Part shown: positions 30,043 to 41,786 of the stretch, one piece after another
Layout: each line of letters begins with the position of its first letter
Position numbering within the stretch: position 1 is the stretch's first letter
Origin: Salisediminibacterium beveridgei
GTDB taxonomy: Bacteria; Bacillota; Bacilli; Bacillales; Salisediminibacteriaceae
Assembly (NCBI RefSeq): GCF_001721685.1
Contig: NZ_CP012502.1
Coordinates: 3,410,001 to 3,474,000 of the forward strand
Direction: 5' to 3'
DNA: 64,000 nt
Notes under the pieces: model-generated
What the model was told of the DNA's origin: nothing
Database searches by the model: none
The model's input: only the letters and a program-made list of their open reading frames with translations
Translations under genes and position numbers: made by a program

Positions 30043-30411
30043 TTATAGTACTTCAGGAGCTAGTGAAACGATCTTCATAAACTGATTGTCGCGAAGTTCA
30101 CGGGCAACCGGTCCGAAAATACGCGTTCCGCGAGGTCCTTTGTCAGGACGTACAATGACTGCTGCGTTTTCGTCAAACTTGATGTAAGAGCCGTCTTTCC
30201 GACGAGCGCCGCTTTTAGAGCGGACGATCACCGCGCGAACAACTTCACCTTTCTTGACAACGCCACCAGGTGTTGCTTGCTTTACTGAACAGACGATAAT
30301 GTCACCAATGTTGGCTGTCTTACGTCCAGTTCCTCCGAGAACTTTAATGCACTGTACTTCGCGCGCACCTGAGTTATCTGCTACTTTTAATCGGCTTTCC
30401 TGCTGTATCAT
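30043..30411 (-). CDS. rplN: 50S ribosomal protein L14
   Basis: 122 residues; [20 protein letters not shown], the signature around ADNSGA, and [19 protein letters not shown]. Forms an intersubunit bridge. Confidence 0.98.
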   Translation of the reverse strand: MIQQESRLKVADNSGAREVQCIKVLGGTGRKTANIGDIIVCSVKQATPGGVVKKGEVVRAVIVRSKSGARRKDGSYIKFDENAAVIVRPDKGPRGTRIFGPVARELRDNQFMKIVSLAPEVL

Positions 30412-30450
30412 AGACTCCTTTACCTCCCTTCAGGTAAAAACATTGCTTTA

Positions 30451-30714
30451 TTATACAACGACAGCTTCTTCAACGATTTCTACAAGGCGGAAACGCTTGT
30501 CTTTGGACAGTGGCTTAGTTTCCATAATGCGGACAACGTCGTTTTTCTTCGCTGTATTATTTTCATCATGTGCTTTTAATTTCTTTGAATACTTCACACG
30601 TTTGCCGTAGAGTGGATCTCTTTTATACGTTTCCACAACAACAGTAATCGTTTTATCCATCTTGTCAGATGTGACTCGTCCAACGTAGGACTTGCGGTTA
30701 TTTCTTTCTTCCAC
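30451..30714 (-). CDS. rpsQ: 30S ribosomal protein S17
   Basis: 87 residues with the OB-fold: [20 protein letters not shown] and MET-P-LS-KRFRLVE near the end. Confidence 0.98.
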   Translation of the reverse strand: MEERNNRKSYVGRVTSDKMDKTITVVVETYKRDPLYGKRVKYSKKLKAHDENNTAKKNDVVRIMETKPLSKDKRFRLVEIVEEAVVV

Positions 30715-30735
30715 GGTGCAAACCTCCTCTCAGGA

Positions 30736-30939
30736 CTATTCGTTCGTGATACCCAGTTCACGTTCACGTAAGACTGTCTTTGCACGAGCAATCGATTTTT
30801 TAACTTCACGAATGCGGGCTGGATTATCAAGCTGTCCAGTCGCAAGCTGAAAGCGAAGATTGAAAAGCTCTTCTTTCAGCGTCTTCGACTTCTGTTCGAT
30901 TTCGGCAGTGGTTAGGTTGCGGATATCATTAGCTTTCAT
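30736..30939 (-). CDS. rpmC: 50S ribosomal protein L29
   Basis: 67 residues from ATG 30939: [20 protein letters not shown], two long helices near the tunnel exit. The frame extends eight codons into rplP, but GGTGGTGA lies before 30939. The gene overlaps the end of rplP by 11 bases. Confidence 0.97.
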   Translation of the reverse strand: MKANDIRNLTTAEIEQKSKTLKEELFNLRFQLATGQLDNPARIREVKKSIARAKTVLRERELGITNE

Positions 30940-31363
30940 TTGCGTCACCACCCACTTCTTCACGTTTTACAAATTTCGTTCTGACCGGCAGTTTGTGAGC
31001 TGCAAGACGCAAGGCTTCACGCGCTACTTCTTCAGATACACCGGCGATTTCAAACAAGATTTTCCCAGGCTTTACGACAGCAACCCATCCTTCAGGTGCA
31101 CCTTTACCGGAACCCATTCGTACCTCAAGAGGTTTGGACGTGTATGGCTTGTCAGGGAAGATCTTAATCCATACTTTACCGCCACGTTTCATATAACGGG
31201 TCATTGCAATACGCGCTGACTCGATCTGACGGTTTGTGATCCAGCTCGCTTCAAGCGACTGCAGACCGTATTCACCAAAAGCAATTTCTGCTCCGCCTTT
31301 TGCACGTCCGCGCATCTTACCGCGGTGCTCACGACGGAATTTTACTCGTTTAGGCATTAGCAT
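30929..31363 (-). CDS. rplP: 50S ribosomal protein L16
   Basis: 144 residues; [20 protein letters not shown] and the [20 protein letters not shown] segment. It helps shape the A site. Overlaps rpmC. Confidence 0.98.
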   Translation of the reverse strand: MLMPKRVKFRREHRGKMRGRAKGGAEIAFGEYGLQSLEASWITNRQIESARIAMTRYMKRGGKVWIKIFPDKPYTSKPLEVRMGSGKGAPEGWVAVVKPGKILFEIAGVSEEVAREALRLAAHKLPVRTKFVKREEVGGDANES

Positions 31364-31365
31364 GA

Positions 31366-32025
31366 TTAGTTTCCTCCTTCCTCTTCATTCGTTCCTTTCG
31401 TAGGAAGGACTTCTCCTTTGTAGATCCACACTTTAATTCCGAGCTTACCGTACGTAGTGTCTGCTTCTGCAGTCCCGTAGTCGATGTCAGCACGAAGTGT
31501 GTGCAAAGGTACAGTGCCTTCACTGTAGGATTCAGAACGAGCAATGTCCGCTCCACCAAGACGTCCGGATACCTGTGTTCGGATACCCTTTGCGCCTGCA
31601 CGCATTGTGCGCTGGATCGTTTGTTTCATTGCACGACGGAATGAAATACGGTTTTCCAGTTGACGGGCGATATTTTCTGCAACCAGTTTTGAATCAAGGT
31701 CTGGTCGTTTGATTTCATTGATGTTGATATGAACTCGTTTGCCACTCATGTCGTTCAATGCTTTTCTCAGCGTTTCTACTTCAGATCCACCCTTACCGAT
31801 CACCATTCCTGGCTTCGCAGTGAAGATCGTGACGTTCACGCGGTTTGCAGCACGTTCGATTTCAATCGTGGAAACGGATGCTTCTTTTAAGCGGTTTTCC
31901 AAGTATTCACGAATTCGGATGTCTTCGTGAAGCAGGTCTGCATAATCTTTGCCAGCGTACCATTTTGACTCCCAGCCTTTGATGACGCCAACACGAAATC
32001 CATTAGGATTAATTTTCTGACCCAC
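31366..32025 (-). CDS. rpsC: 30S ribosomal protein S3
   Basis: 219 residues. KH domain with [18 protein letters not shown], then the C-terminal [20 protein letters not shown] segment. It lines the mRNA entry tunnel. Confidence 0.98.
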   Translation of the reverse strand: MGQKINPNGFRVGVIKGWESKWYAGKDYADLLHEDIRIREYLENRLKEASVSTIEIERAANRVNVTIFTAKPGMVIGKGGSEVETLRKALNDMSGKRVHININEIKRPDLDSKLVAENIARQLENRISFRRAMKQTIQRTMRAGAKGIRTQVSGRLGGADIARSESYSEGTVPLHTLRADIDYGTAEADTTYGKLGIKVWIYKGEVLPTKGTNEEEGGN

Positions 32026-32027
32026 GC

Positions 32028-32369
32028 TTATCCCTCCTTCTTTTCTGTAAGAACGAGCGTAATATGGCTCGTACGCTTGTTAATTCTGCTCGCACGTCCC
32101 TGTGCACGTGGACGGAAACGCTTGAGTGTAACACCTTCATCTACAAATGCTGAACTGACAACGAGATTGTCAGGTTCCATTTCATAATTGTGCTCTGCGT
32201 TCGCAATCGCTGAGTTGAGAAGTTTCTCAACCACCGGAGAAGCTTTCTTCGGTGTGTGGTTCAGGATGGAAATTGCTTCACCAACCTCTTTACCACGGAT
32301 CAGGTCCATGACCAGGCGAACTTTTCGAGGAGCAATACGCACTTGTTTTGCAACTGCTTTTGCTTCCAT
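32028..32369 (-). CDS. rplV: 50S ribosomal protein L22
   Basis: 113 residues; [20 protein letters not shown] and the tunnel hairpin with [20 protein letters not shown], the region where macrolide-resistance changes occur in other species. No deletion is apparent. Confidence 0.98.
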   Translation of the reverse strand: MEAKAVAKQVRIAPRKVRLVMDLIRGKEVGEAISILNHTPKKASPVVEKLLNSAIANAEHNYEMEPDNLVVSSAFVDEGVTLKRFRPRAQGRASRINKRTSHITLVLTEKKEG

Positions 32370-32391
32370 GAATAGTACCTCCCCTCTTTAA

Positions 32392-32670
32392 TTAACGTTT
32401 AGTTTTTCTATCGTCGGATGCATGGCCTTTATACGTTCGTGTAGGCGCGAATTCTCCGAGCTTGTGTCCTACCATATCTTCAGATACGTAAACCGGTACA
32501 TGCTTTCGTCCGTCATATACGGCGAATGTCTGTCCGATAAATTGCGGGAATATTGTTGAACGGCGTGACCAGGTCTTGATCACTTTCTTATCGTTGTTCT
32601 CAATGTGTGTTTCTACCTTTTTCATGAGATGCTCATCGACAAAAGGTCCTTTTTTCAAGCTACGACCCAT
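32392..32670 (-). CDS. rpsS: 30S ribosomal protein S19
   Basis: 92 residues; [20 protein letters not shown] and [20 protein letters not shown]. Binds 16S rRNA in the head with S13. Confidence 0.98.
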   Translation of the reverse strand: MGRSLKKGPFVDEHLMKKVETHIENNDKKVIKTWSRRSTIFPQFIGQTFAVYDGRKHVPVYVSEDMVGHKLGEFAPTRTYKGHASDDRKTKR

Positions 32671-32730
32671 CGTAGTACCTCCCTTCGCGATTGCGCTACG
32701 GCTCTTTTTTGGAGCCGCAGGTCAATCCCG

Positions 32731-33561
32731 TTATTTTTTACGTTTACGTACAATGTACTTGTTGGATTCTTTGTTCTTCGAACGTGTCTTGTAACCAAGG
32801 GTTGGTTTGCCCCAAGGTGACATTGGCGATTTACGTCCGATTGGTGCGCGTCCTTCACCACCACCGTGTGGGTGATCGTTCGGGTTCATAACAGAACCAC
32901 GTACAGTTGGTCGCTTGTTCATCCAGCGTGAACGTCCAGCTTTACCGATTGTCACGAGTTCGTGTTCGATGTTGCCGACTTGACCGATTGTCGCACGGCA
33001 AGTAGCAAGAATCAGGCGGGTTTCACCGGAACGAAGTCGTACGAGTACGTAGTTTCCTTCTTTACCGAGTACCTGTGCATCTGCACCGGCAGATCGTACA
33101 AGCTGTCCACCTTTACCAGGTCGAAGCTCGATGTTGTGGATGATCGTACCTACCGGGATGTCCTTCAGTTGAAGGGCATTACCCATTTTGATGTCCGCAT
33201 CTTTACCGGACATGACTTGTTGACCGACTTTCAAGTTCTTAGGAGCGAGGATGTAGCGCTTCTCACCATCTGCATAGTTGATGAGTGCGATATTCGCAGA
33301 ACGGTTTGGATCGTATTCGATCGTGGCAACGCGGCCTGGAATTCCATCTTTGTCGCGCTTAAAGTCAATCACACGATATTGACGCTTATGTCCACCACCC
33401 TGGTGACGAACAGTCAGCTTACCCTGATTATTACGACCTCCGCGCTTGTAGAGTGGAGCCAATAGTGACTTCTCCGGCTTGTCTGTCGTGATTTCCTGGA
33501 AATCAAGACCAGACATGCCGCGGCGGCCGTTTGTGGTCGGTTTATACTTTTTAATAGCCAT
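32731..33561 (-). CDS. rplB: 50S ribosomal protein L2
   Basis: 276 residues. [20 protein letters not shown] and the near-C-terminal [20 protein letters not shown], which contains the conserved His beside the peptidyl transferase centre. Confidence 0.98.
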   Translation of the reverse strand: MAIKKYKPTTNGRRGMSGLDFQEITTDKPEKSLLAPLYKRGGRNNQGKLTVRHQGGGHKRQYRVIDFKRDKDGIPGRVATIEYDPNRSANIALINYADGEKRYILAPKNLKVGQQVMSGKDADIKMGNALQLKDIPVGTIIHNIELRPGKGGQLVRSAGADAQVLGKEGNYVLVRLRSGETRLILATCRATIGQVGNIEHELVTIGKAGRSRWMNKRPTVRGSVMNPNDHPHGGGEGRAPIGRKSPMSPWGKPTLGYKTRSKNKESNKYIVRKRKK

Positions 33562-33590
33562 CAGTTTTCCCTCCTTCTCTGATTATTGGT

Positions 33591-33881
33591 TTACGCGCCT
33601 TCAAAGAACTCAAGTTCTTTGCTGTCAGCGGATAATTCAACAATGGCTTTCTTACGCTTGCGAGTATAGCCTGAATGACGGCCAAATCGCTTGAATTTAC
33701 CTTTATAGTTCATCGTATTGACACTTACGACGGTCACACCGAAGATTTCCTGTACAGCGTTTCTGATCTGTACTTTGTTTGCTCGTGGATCCACTTCGAA
33801 CGTGTACTTTTTGTCTTCCATGAGATCCGCAGTTCGTTCGGTGATTATCGGGCGCTTAATGATGTCACGTGCTGTTGCCAT
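33591..33881 (-). CDS. rplW: 50S ribosomal protein L23
   Basis: 96 residues; [20 protein letters not shown]. It docks trigger factor and SRP at the tunnel exit. The start shares one base with the rplD stop. Confidence 0.98.
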   Translation of the reverse strand: MATARDIIKRPIITERTADLMEDKKYTFEVDPRANKVQIRNAVQEIFGVTVVSVNTMNYKGKFKRFGRHSGYTRKRKKAIVELSADSKELEFFEGA

Positions 33882-34504
33882 TATGCAAGCACCTCCTCTA
33901 CCTGTTTAACAGCATCTTGTGTCATGATCAGGTTCTCAGCGTTGACGAGGTCCAGAACATTAACACCTTCAGCAGTTACGAATTTCACGTTAGGCAGATT
34001 GCGGGCTGACAAAGCGACGTTATCTTCATAGCTTGCCGTTACAACCAGTACCTTTTTTTCTGCTGATAATGCTTCAAGTACTTTCTTCATTTCTTTTGTC
34101 TTTGGAGCGTCGAAGCTCAGTCCTTCCAACACGCGGATCGCGTCTTCCTGTACTTTGGAAGAAAGAGCGGATCTCAGTGCCAGACGGCGCTGTTTTTTAG
34201 GCATCTTGTACGCATAGCTTCTCGGTGTCGGACCGAAAACCACGCCACCGCCTACCCAAATCGGGGAACGGTTTGTACCGTGACGGGCACGGCCTGTCCC
34301 TTTTTGGCGCCAAGGTTTCGCTCCACCACCGCGAACGTCGGAACGTCCTTTGACGGCGTGCGTACCTTGTCTCATTGATGCACGCTGCATGATCACAGCT
34401 TCATATAATACACTATCATTTGGTTCAATTCCGAAAACGGCATCGTTCAGTTCGATGTCGCCTGCTTGTGAGCCAGCTTGGTTATATAAACTTACTTTAG
34501 GCAT
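33881..34504 (-). CDS. rplD: 50S ribosomal protein L4
   Basis: 207 residues; the extended loop includes [29 protein letters not shown], which reaches the exit tunnel. In E. coli L4 represses its own operon; no comparable structure was established here. Confidence 0.98.
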   Translation of the reverse strand: MPKVSLYNQAGSQAGDIELNDAVFGIEPNDSVLYEAVIMQRASMRQGTHAVKGRSDVRGGGAKPWRQKGTGRARHGTNRSPIWVGGGVVFGPTPRSYAYKMPKKQRRLALRSALSSKVQEDAIRVLEGLSFDAPKTKEMKKVLEALSAEKKVLVVTASYEDNVALSARNLPNVKFVTAEGVNVLDLVNAENLIMTQDAVKQVEEVLA

Positions 34505-34532
34505 CTGGGCTCCTCCTTTCTTGTTAAATTAT

Positions 34533-35159
34533 TTATGCTTTTACTGCTGAAGTAATGGTTACGAATCCTTTTCTTGGTCCAGGGACATTCCCTTTAACAA
34601 GAATCACATTCCGTTCAACATCGACTTTTACAACTTCAAGGTTTTGAATCGTAACTGTTTCGCCACCCATTTGTCCTGGAAGTAATTTACCTGGACGAAC
34701 GTGGTTCGGGTCAATCGGACCCATGGAACCTGGACGACGGTGATAACGGGAACCGTGGGTCATTGGTCCAGTTGCTTGGTTGTGGCGCTTAATGGCACCC
34801 TGGAACCCTTTCCCTTTTGATGTTCCGGTTACGTCAATAACGTCTCCCTGTGCAAAAATGTCAACCTTGATCTCCTGACCAATTTCATAATCCGCATCGT
34901 TCAAATCGCGGATTTCCTTAACGAAGCGCTTAGGAGCTGTCTTCGCCTTTTCTGCATGACCTTTCTCCGGGCTTTTCTGACGATTTGCTTTCTTGTCGTC
35001 AAAACCGAGCTGGACCGCTTCATAGCCTTCACCTTCAACGGTCTTCTTCTGAAGAACAACGTTTGGTGTTGCCTGGATCACAGTAACCGGAACAGATTCG
35101 CCGTTGTCGGAGAAAATCTGTGTCATACCTAACTTCTTTCCTAAGATTCCTTTGGTCAT
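34533..35159 (-). CDS. rplC: 50S ribosomal protein L3
   Basis: 208 residues; [20 protein letters not shown] and the loop [20 protein letters not shown] that approaches the peptidyl transferase centre. Confidence 0.98.
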   Translation of the reverse strand: MTKGILGKKLGMTQIFSDNGESVPVTVIQATPNVVLQKKTVEGEGYEAVQLGFDDKKANRQKSPEKGHAEKAKTAPKRFVKEIRDLNDADYEIGQEIKVDIFAQGDVIDVTGTSKGKGFQGAIKRHNQATGPMTHGSRYHRRPGSMGPIDPNHVRPGKLLPGQMGGETVTIQNLEVVKVDVERNVILVKGNVPGPRKGFVTITSAVKA

Positions 35160-35205
35160 GAGTTACACCTCCTGTTAATAAAATTTTATTTTATCATGAC
35201 TTGGC

Positions 35206-35634
<429 letters not shown>

Positions 35635-35652
35635 TCAGTGACAACAGTAGAC

Positions 35653-35681
35653 ATATTACACGAATCACTGTGAAACAGCAA
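35653..35681 (-). promoter_or_regulatory. Second promoter of the S10 operon
   Basis: TTGCTG (35676-35681) and TAATAT (35653-35658) on the - strand, 17 bases apart. Together with the stronger promoter upstream it would give tandem starts. Confidence 0.5.
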
Positions 35682-35712
35682 TCCTTTTTTGTCTACCAGC
35701 CATACTTGATTT

Positions 35713-35741
35713 ATTATACAGACTGTCACTATTGATTTCAA
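35713..35741 (-). promoter_or_regulatory. Main sigma-A promoter of the S10 operon
   Basis: TTGAAA (35736-35741) and a perfect TATAAT (35713-35718) are 17 bases apart, about 200 bases before rpsJ. The long untranslated leader leaves room for regulation; no known leader family was recognised. Confidence 0.85.
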
Positions 35742-35773
35742 GCCTTTTTTAAAAAAGATTTCAGGCTACATGA

Positions 35774-36598
35774 TTATTTTCTGAAGTGCAGTTTGACGAT
35801 CACCGGTGCGATGATAAATGCGGGCATCAGCGTCTCCGGTATGCGTTTGTGGTTAAGGTCAACAAGGTCTCCGTTTATACCTGAGAAGAGTTCCAGGGCC
35901 TCTACCGGGATGCCTTGATATTTCATGTCAATGAGTGTGTTGTCGGATTCATCCTTTATGTTGAACTGTTGGCCACTGATGCCCCCGTCGTTTTCACCGA
36001 TCAGATTGCCTGAAGCATCATAGATCAATGCATACGTCTTAAAAGGGTTGAAGACATTCATCTGATAGGTTGCAAGTTGTGTTCCTTCTATAGAATAGAG
36101 TCTGTATATCTCGTGGATGCCTGCCTCTTTCTCCAAACGGTAAATCGCCCCCTTGTCATTATGAACTTCAAGGGTTTTCGGGAAGAACATCCGGATCCCG
36201 ATAAGTTCCAGAAAGTAAGCAGCATATCGTCGCCAGCCTCTGGCAAGATCTCTGACTTCCGCGATCCGTTTTCCGTCCAGTGCAAACACCTGATACTCTC
36301 TTAACAGATGAATGACCGGTGCAATCACGACGCGATTGACCACATGCAGATCATGCTCGTCTGCAATGAGTTCCGGAGTGGCATAAGTCTGCCCGGCGCG
36401 GTGGCGTTTGACGAAACCCGCGATCAAAAAACCGAGGGTCATGACCGACAGTAGCAGGAATCCTTGCATGGCATCGATTGTGAATCCCTCATCTGAAACC
36501 ATATACAATAGAAGAAACAGTACAAAAGAGACACCGGAGATGATTGACAGCAAAAAGAAAGCCCGACCTGTTCGCCTGTAGTAGTGGTTGATTCCCAT
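35774..36598 (-). CDS. Uncharacterised two-TM protein with LURP/scramblase-like C-terminal repeat
   Basis: 274 residues from ATG 36598, placed by GGAGGACCCT. Two hydrophobic segments at about 13-36 and 44-66 are followed by a long soluble part. That part contains beta-type repeats (VFALDGKRIAEVRDLAR, LEVHNDKGAIYRLEKEAGI, TYALIYDASGNLIGENDGG), a spacing that recalls the tubby/LURP-one/scramblase fold; this is an impression, not a demonstrated match. A last hydrophobic stretch AFIIAPVIVKLHF ends the protein. It sits between tuf and rpsJ, where B. subtilis has ybaC, and is transcribed with the ribosomal genes. Function unknown. Confidence 0.7.
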   Translation of the reverse strand: MGINHYYRRTGRAFFLLSIISGVSFVLFLLLYMVSDEGFTIDAMQGFLLLSVMTLGFLIAGFVKRHRAGQTYATPELIADEHDLHVVNRVVIAPVIHLLREYQVFALDGKRIAEVRDLARGWRRYAAYFLELIGIRMFFPKTLEVHNDKGAIYRLEKEAGIHEIYRLYSIEGTQLATYQMNVFNPFKTYALIYDASGNLIGENDGGISGQQFNIKDESDNTLIDMKYQGIPVEALELFSGINGDLVDLNHKRIPETLMPAFIIAPVIVKLHFRK

Positions 36599-36703
36599 AG
36601 GGTCCTCCGCTTGTTTGTCTTCGTCATTCAGTGTAACACGGCTGGAGGGAGGTGCAAAAACACTGATGGTTGCGAGCATCATCCTAAGCTCCCTTTTTCA
36701 ATC

Positions 36704-36823
36704 TCAGCCATTCAGGGCACCTACCGGCTGGATCGGTGATTCAATCAGACGCTCGTTGCGTGTAAAGAATGCTTGGGTCATCACCACGTCAATGGCAAAG
36801 CCTACGTTGGACTGATACTTCAT
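36704..36823 (-). pseudogene. Short unidentified reading frame, possible gene remnant
   Basis: After the tuf terminator a frame reads MKYQSNVGFAIDVVMTQAFF and continues to ESPIQPVGALNG. It could start at ATG 36823, but GGA directly abuts that codon and the reading looks protein-like even before it (FIGQLKFAKG). It may be the tail of a deleted gene or a 39-residue gene. I do not recognise it. Confidence 0.35.
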
Positions 36824-36856
36824 TCCTTTCGCAAACTTAAGCTGTCCGATGAAAGA

Positions 36857-36890
36857 CAAAAAAGCCGGACAGGTGAGCCTGTCCGGCTTT
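36857..36890 (-). terminator. Terminator of tuf
   Basis: A perfect 13-bp stem, AAAGCCGGACAGG / CCTGTCCGGCTTT, with a four-base loop and T tract, 24 bases after the tuf stop. Confidence 0.92.
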
Positions 36891-36913
36891 TGAATGATCA
36901 ATGATTCGGGTTA

Positions 36914-38104
36914 TTACTCAGTGATTGACGCAACAACGCCGGCACCGACAGTACGTCCACCCTCACGGATAGAGAACTTCGTACCTTCTTCGATCGCGAT
37001 TGGCGCGATGAGTTCAACAGTCATTTCAACGTTGTCCCCTGGCATAACCATTTCAACTCCGCTTGGAAGGTGAATGATTCCAGTTACGTCCGTTGTACGG
37101 AAGTAGAACTGTGGACGGTAGTTTGTGAAGAATGGTGTGTGACGCCCACCTTCATCTTTTGACAATACATAAACTTCAGCCTGGAACTTCGTGTGCGGTG
37201 TGATTGTACCTGGCTTAGCAAGTACCTGACCACGGTTGATATCGTCGCGGCTTACACCACGAAGAAGGGCACCGATGTTGTCGCCGGCTTCAGCATAGTC
37301 AAGAAGCTTACGGAACATTTCAACACCTGTTACAGTTGTCTTCTTTGTTTCGTCTTCAAGACCGATGATGTCTACTTCGTCACCTACGTTCAACTGTCCA
37401 CGCTCAACACGGCCAGTTGCCACTGTACCACGGCCTGTGATTGAGAATACGTCCTCAACAGGCATCATGAATGGCTTGTCCTTGTCGCGCTCTGGTGTTG
37501 GAATGTAAGTGTCTACAGCTTCCATCAATTCAAAGATTTTTTGGCTGTACTCTTCGTCGCCTTCAAGTGCTTTAAGAGCAGAACCAGCGATAACCGGAAT
37601 GTCGTCACCAGGGAAGTCATACTCAGAAAGAAGGTCACGAACTTCCATTTCAACAAGCTCAAGAAGCTCTTCGTCGTCAACCATGTCGACTTTGTTCAGG
37701 AATACCACGATGTATGGAACACCAACCTGACGTGAAAGCAGAATGTGCTCACGAGTCTGTGGCATTGGGCCATCCGCTGCGGATACAACAAGGATTGCTC
37801 CGTCCATCTGAGCAGCACCGGTGATCATGTTTTTAACATAGTCAGCGTGTCCTGGGCAGTCAACGTGTGCATAGTGACGAGTGTCAGTTTCATACTCGAC
37901 GTGTGCAGTAGAGATTGTGATTCCACGCTCACGCTCTTCCGGCGCGCCGTCAATCTGGTCATACGCCATAGCTGTACCTTTACCTGATTTCTTGTGAAGT
38001 ACTGAAGAGATCGCTGCAGTCAAGGTAGTTTTACCGTGGTCAACGTGTCCGATAGTACCGATGTTAGCATGCGTTTTGGAACGATCAAATTTTGCTTTTC
38101 CCAT
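36914..38104 (-). CDS. tuf: Translation elongation factor Tu
   Basis: 396 residues from ATG 38104 ([20 protein letters not shown]), preceded by AAGGAGG. G1 [11 protein letters not shown]3 [10 protein letters not shown]4 NKVD and G5 motifs are intact. It carries aminoacyl-tRNA to the ribosome. It is the last gene of the str operon, 118 bases after fusA, and has its own terminator. Confidence 0.98.
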   Translation of the reverse strand: MGKAKFDRSKTHANIGTIGHVDHGKTTLTAAISSVLHKKSGKGTAMAYDQIDGAPEERERGITISTAHVEYETDTRHYAHVDCPGHADYVKNMITGAAQMDGAILVVSAADGPMPQTREHILLSRQVGVPYIVVFLNKVDMVDDEELLELVEMEVRDLLSEYDFPGDDIPVIAGSALKALEGDEEYSQKIFELMEAVDTYIPTPERDKDKPFMMPVEDVFSITGRGTVATGRVERGQLNVGDEVDIIGLEDETKKTTVTGVEMFRKLLDYAEAGDNIGALLRGVSRDDINRGQVLAKPGTITPHTKFQAEVYVLSKDEGGRHTPFFTNYRPQFYFRTTDVTGIIHLPSGVEMVMPGDNVEMTVELIAPIAIEEGTKFSIREGGRTVGAGVVASITE

Positions 38105-38221
38105 GATCGAAATCCTCCTTATTTTCATAAATTATTTTTAATTATACAGGAATGATGAAAGACGTTCGTCAAATCACCGTTCCTAGCTTACAACAGAATT
38201 CAAGCTGAGGCAAGCGCGCTA

Positions 38222-40303
38222 TTATGCTCCGCCGCCCTGCTTTTTAACGATTTCTTCGCTGATACTCTTAGGCACTTCTTCATAGTGGTCGAAGTGCATC
38301 GTGTAGTTGCCGCGACCTTGTGTGTTTGAACGCAGGGACGTGGCATAACCGAACATTTCTGAAAGTGGCACCATCGCCTTGACGATTTGTGCATTACCAC
38401 GAGCTTCCATACCTTCAACACGTCCGCGGCGTGACGTTACGTCACCCATGATGTCACCCATATACTCTTCAGGAATGACAACTTCAACACGCATAATTGG
38501 CTCGAGAAGAACTGGTTTACACTTACTCTTCGCTTCTTTAAGCGCCATCGAAGCTGCAACCTTAAAGGCCATTTCATTGGAGTCAACATCGTGATAAGAG
38601 CCGTCAAACAGGCGGGCCTTCACGTCAACCAGCGGGTAACCTGCGACAAGACCATTGTCGAGTGCATCTTTGACGCCTGCTTCTACTGAACCGATGTATT
38701 CACGTGGCACAACACCGCCGACGACGTTATCGATAAATTCAAAGCCGCCGCCTTCGTCATTTGGCGAAAATTCGATCCATACGTGACCGTACTGACCGCG
38801 TCCACCGGATTGACGAACAAATTTACCTTCACATTTCGCTGCTTCACGAATGGTTTCACGGTAAGAAACCTGAGGTGCACCAACATTCGCATCCACTTTG
38901 AATTCACGTCGCATACGGTCAACGATGATATCAAGGTGAAGTTCACCCATACCTGCGATGATCGTCTGGCCTGTTTCATCATCTGTGTGCGTTTTGAATG
39001 TCGGGTCTTCCTCTGCGAGTTTGGCAAGTGCCATACCCATTTTGTCCTGGTCTGCTTTTGATTTAGGCTCAACAGACAGGGAGATAACCGGATCAGGGAA
39101 GTCCATAGACTCAAGAATCACGTTTTCTTTTTCTGCACAAAGCGTGTCACCTGTTCCTGTATCTTTCAAACCAACACCCGCTGCGATGTCTCCGGAGAAA
39201 CATGTCGGGATTTCTTCTCGGTGGTTCGCGTGCATCTGAAGAATACGTCCCATACGCTCACGCTTGCCTTTTGTTGAGTTCTTGACATAAGAACCAGCGT
39301 TTACGTGTCCGGAATAGACCCGGAAAAACGTCAGTTTACCAACGAACGGATCCGTCGCCACTTTAAATGCAAGTGCAGAGAACGGCTCGTTGTCACCTGG
39401 TTTACGGACAACTTCTTCTTCTGTATCCTGATCGATACCCCGAATGGCCGCAACATCTGTTGGTGCCGGAAGGTAGTCGATGACTGCGTCCAAGAGGAGC
39501 TGTACACCTTTGTTTTTAAAGGCAGATCCGCAAAGGACCGGATAGAAATCAACGCTGACCGTTGCCAAACGAATGGCATTCTTCAGCTCAGGAATCGTGA
39601 TTTCTTCTCCTTCAAGATACTTCATCATGAATTCTTCATCGTAATCGGAAACTTTTTCGATCAGCTTATCACGATACTCTTCGGCTTGAGCTTTGTACTC
39701 TTCCGGGATTTCACGTGCTTCACTGCGCGTTCCGAGATCATCAAGGTAGTAAAACGCCTGCATGGTAACCAGGTCGATAATGCCTTCAAAGTCGTCTTCC
39801 GCACCGATCGGCAGCTGAATTGCAGCTGCATTGGCGCCGAGACGGTCTCTCAGGGTACCAAGTGAATAGATGAAGTCTGCACCGAGTTTGTCCATCTTAT
39901 TGACAAAAACAATACGCGGTACACCGTAAGTCGTCGCTTGACGCCAAACGGTTTCTGTTTGCGGCTCAACACCTGATTGGGCATCGAGTACAGCAACAGC
40001 ACCATCAAGTACACGAAGGGATCGTTCAACTTCTACTGTGAAGTCTACGTGTCCTGGTGTGTCGATGATGTTAATCCGGTGATTATTCCACTGGGCTGTG
40101 GTTGCAGCAGATGTGATCGTGATTCCACGCTCTTGCTCCTGCGCCATCCAGTCCATTTGAGAACCACCATCGTGCGTTTCACCAATTTTATGAATACGGC
40201 CTGAATAGAAAAGAATACGCTCGGTAGCTGTTGTTTTACCAGCATCAATGTGAGCCATGATCCCGATATTACGAGTCTTCTCTAAGGAGAACTCTCTTGC
40301 CAT
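38222..40303 (-). CDS. fusA: Elongation factor G
   Basis: 693 residues. [21 protein letters not shown]-loop [26 protein letters not shown] switch I, DTPGHVDF and NKMDKLGAD. All five EF-G domains are covered and the length is normal. It drives translocation and ribosome recycling. Confidence 0.98.
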   Translation of the reverse strand: MAREFSLEKTRNIGIMAHIDAGKTTATERILFYSGRIHKIGETHDGGSQMDWMAQEQERGITITSAATTAQWNNHRINIIDTPGHVDFTVEVERSLRVLDGAVAVLDAQSGVEPQTETVWRQATTYGVPRIVFVNKMDKLGADFIYSLGTLRDRLGANAAAIQLPIGAEDDFEGIIDLVTMQAFYYLDDLGTRSEAREIPEEYKAQAEEYRDKLIEKVSDYDEEFMMKYLEGEEITIPELKNAIRLATVSVDFYPVLCGSAFKNKGVQLLLDAVIDYLPAPTDVAAIRGIDQDTEEEVVRKPGDNEPFSALAFKVATDPFVGKLTFFRVYSGHVNAGSYVKNSTKGKRERMGRILQMHANHREEIPTCFSGDIAAGVGLKDTGTGDTLCAEKENVILESMDFPDPVISLSVEPKSKADQDKMGMALAKLAEEDPTFKTHTDDETGQTIIAGMGELHLDIIVDRMRREFKVDANVGAPQVSYRETIREAAKCEGKFVRQSGGRGQYGHVWIEFSPNDEGGGFEFIDNVVGGVVPREYIGSVEAGVKDALDNGLVAGYPLVDVKARLFDGSYHDVDSNEMAFKVAASMALKEAKSKCKPVLLEPIMRVEVVIPEEYMGDIMGDVTSRRGRVEGMEARGNAQIVKAMVPLSEMFGYATSLRSNTQGRGNYTMHFDHYEEVPKSISEEIVKKQGGGA

Positions 40304-40405
40304 GATTCAATTTCTCCTTCCTGTTTCTCAAATTTATCACAGAGTGGAGGCGACAGGTTCAGCCTGTAACCCCTAATCCAGTCGGACACTCTGTGAAAAT
40401 GAATT

Positions 40406-40876
40406 CTACCAGCGATAGTGAGCGAATGCTTTGTTCGCTTCCGCCATTTTGTGTGTATCTTCACGCTTCTTGACAGCACCACCAGTGTTATTGGCTGCAT
40501 CAAGAATTTCGTTTGCCAAACGCTCTTCCATGGATTTTTCACCGCGGCGGCGCGCATAGCTTACGAGCCAGCGAAGTCCGAGAGTCGTACGACGATCCGG
40601 CTTTACTTCGATCGGTACCTGGTAGTTTGCACCACCTACACGGCGTGCTTTTACTTCAAGTACTGGCATGATGTTTTTCAGTGCCTGTTCGAAAACTTCC
40701 TGGGGTTCATTCCCACTGCGTTCGCGAACAAGGTCAAATGCATTATAAAGAATCGTTTGGGCTTTTCCTCGTTTTCCGTGAACCATAATGCGGTTGATCA
40801 GCCGGGTAACCAGCTTCGAGTTGTAAATTGGGTCAGCGAGCACGTCTCTGCGTGCTACAGGTCCTTTACGTGGCAT
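40406..40876 (-). CDS. rpsG: 30S ribosomal protein S7
   Basis: 156 residues from ATG 40876 ([20 protein letters not shown]), with AAAGGAGG upstream. Nucleates the head of the 30S subunit. Lies between rpsL and fusA as usual. Confidence 0.98.
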   Translation of the reverse strand: MPRKGPVARRDVLADPIYNSKLVTRLINRIMVHGKRGKAQTILYNAFDLVRERSGNEPQEVFEQALKNIMPVLEVKARRVGGANYQVPIEVKPDRRTTLGLRWLVSYARRRGEKSMEERLANEILDAANNTGGAVKKREDTHKMAEANKAFAHYRW

Positions 40877-40925
40877 CGGAGTCCCTCCTTTCAGATAGTC
40901 ATTCAATCAATATGAATGGTCTTAC

Positions 40926-41345
40926 TTATTTTTTCTTCTTAGGACGCTTTGTTCCGTATTTTGAACGGCTTTGCATGCGGCCTTCCACACCAGCTGTATC
41001 GAGTGTTCCTCGTACAATGTGATAACGTACCCCTGGCAAGTCTTTTACTCGACCACCTCGGATCAGCACAACACTGTGTTCCTGAAGGTTGTGACCGATA
41101 CCCGGGATATATGCCGTTACTTCGATCTGGTTTGTCAAACGAACACGGGCATACTTACGAAGAGCCGAGTTCGGCTTCTTCGGTGTCATGGTACCGACAC
41201 GCGTACAAACACCGCGCTTATGAGGAGAATCCTCATCTGTCTGGTGCTTTTTGAAGCTGTTATACCCTTTGTTCAAAGCCGGGGAGTCTGCTGATTTCAC
41301 TTTTGACTTACGTCCTTTTCGAACGAGTTGATTGATTGTAGGCAT
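40926..41345 (-). CDS. rpsL: 30S ribosomal protein S12
   Basis: 139 residues. [20 protein letters not shown] and [20 protein letters not shown] are unaltered, so the positions known for streptomycin resistance look wild-type. Confidence 0.98.
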   Translation of the reverse strand: MPTINQLVRKGRKSKVKSADSPALNKGYNSFKKHQTDEDSPHKRGVCTRVGTMTPKKPNSALRKYARVRLTNQIEVTAYIPGIGHNLQEHSVVLIRGGRVKDLPGVRYHIVRGTLDTAGVEGRMQSRSKYGTKRPKKKK

Positions 41346-41421
41346 GTTACATCTTCCTCCTTTCTTTGGGAATTACAAGTCCACTGGTCCAGGTGGTTCA
41401 TAATACGGTAAAAGAGAAGTC

Positions 41422-41449
41422 TTTACCGGTGCATTCTCACACCGGTAAA
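41422..41449. other. Perfect 10-bp hairpin between rplGB and rpsL
   Basis: TTTACCGGTG / CACCGGTAAA with an eight-base loop, just after the rplGB stop. The downstream - strand is only moderately T-rich, so it may be a partial attenuator that lets rplGB and rpsL differ in expression. Confidence 0.6.
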
Positions 41450-41456
41450 AACTTTT

Positions 41457-41705
41457 TTACTTTTTAATGGCTACAATGGCTGCACCAACGTCAATGCCAC
41501 AGGCTTTCCCGAGTGTCTTCATGGAATCAACCCAGAATATGCCCACGCCCGAATGACCGGCGATTTCAAGCGCCTTATCGAGTACATGGCGATCAGCGTC
41601 TTCTGCAACAATGAGCTCTTTAACCTGTTCGTGCTCCAGTGCTTTAATTGTTTGTTTCGTGCCTATGACTTTATTCGCTGCCTGGGCTACTTTTTCATAA
41701 GACAT
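41457..41705 (-). CDS. rplGB: L7Ae-family ribosomal protein (YbxF-like)
   Basis: 82 residues from ATG 41705. KVIGTKQTIKALEHEQVKEL and the hydrophobic AGHSGVGIFWVDSMKTLGKACGI-type end (split over the fold) match the K-turn-binding L7Ae family. It lies between rpoC and rpsL as in B. subtilis. It binds kink-turn RNAs. Confidence 0.93.
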   Translation of the reverse strand: MSYEKVAQAANKVIGTKQTIKALEHEQVKELIVAEDADRHVLDKALEIAGHSGVGIFWVDSMKTLGKACGIDVGAAIVAIKK

Positions 41706-41745
41706 CGTTATCCTCCAAAGCATCAGGTATTTGGCACACTATGAT

Positions 41746-41774
41746 ATAGTACCACCATGATTTTGGGCTGTCAA
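41746..41774 (-). promoter_or_regulatory. Sigma-A promoter of the str operon
   Basis: TTGACA (41769-41774) and TACTAT (41746-41751) with a 17-base spacer, between rpoC and rplGB. Confidence 0.85.
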
Positions 41775-41786
41775 TAACTATTTCAA

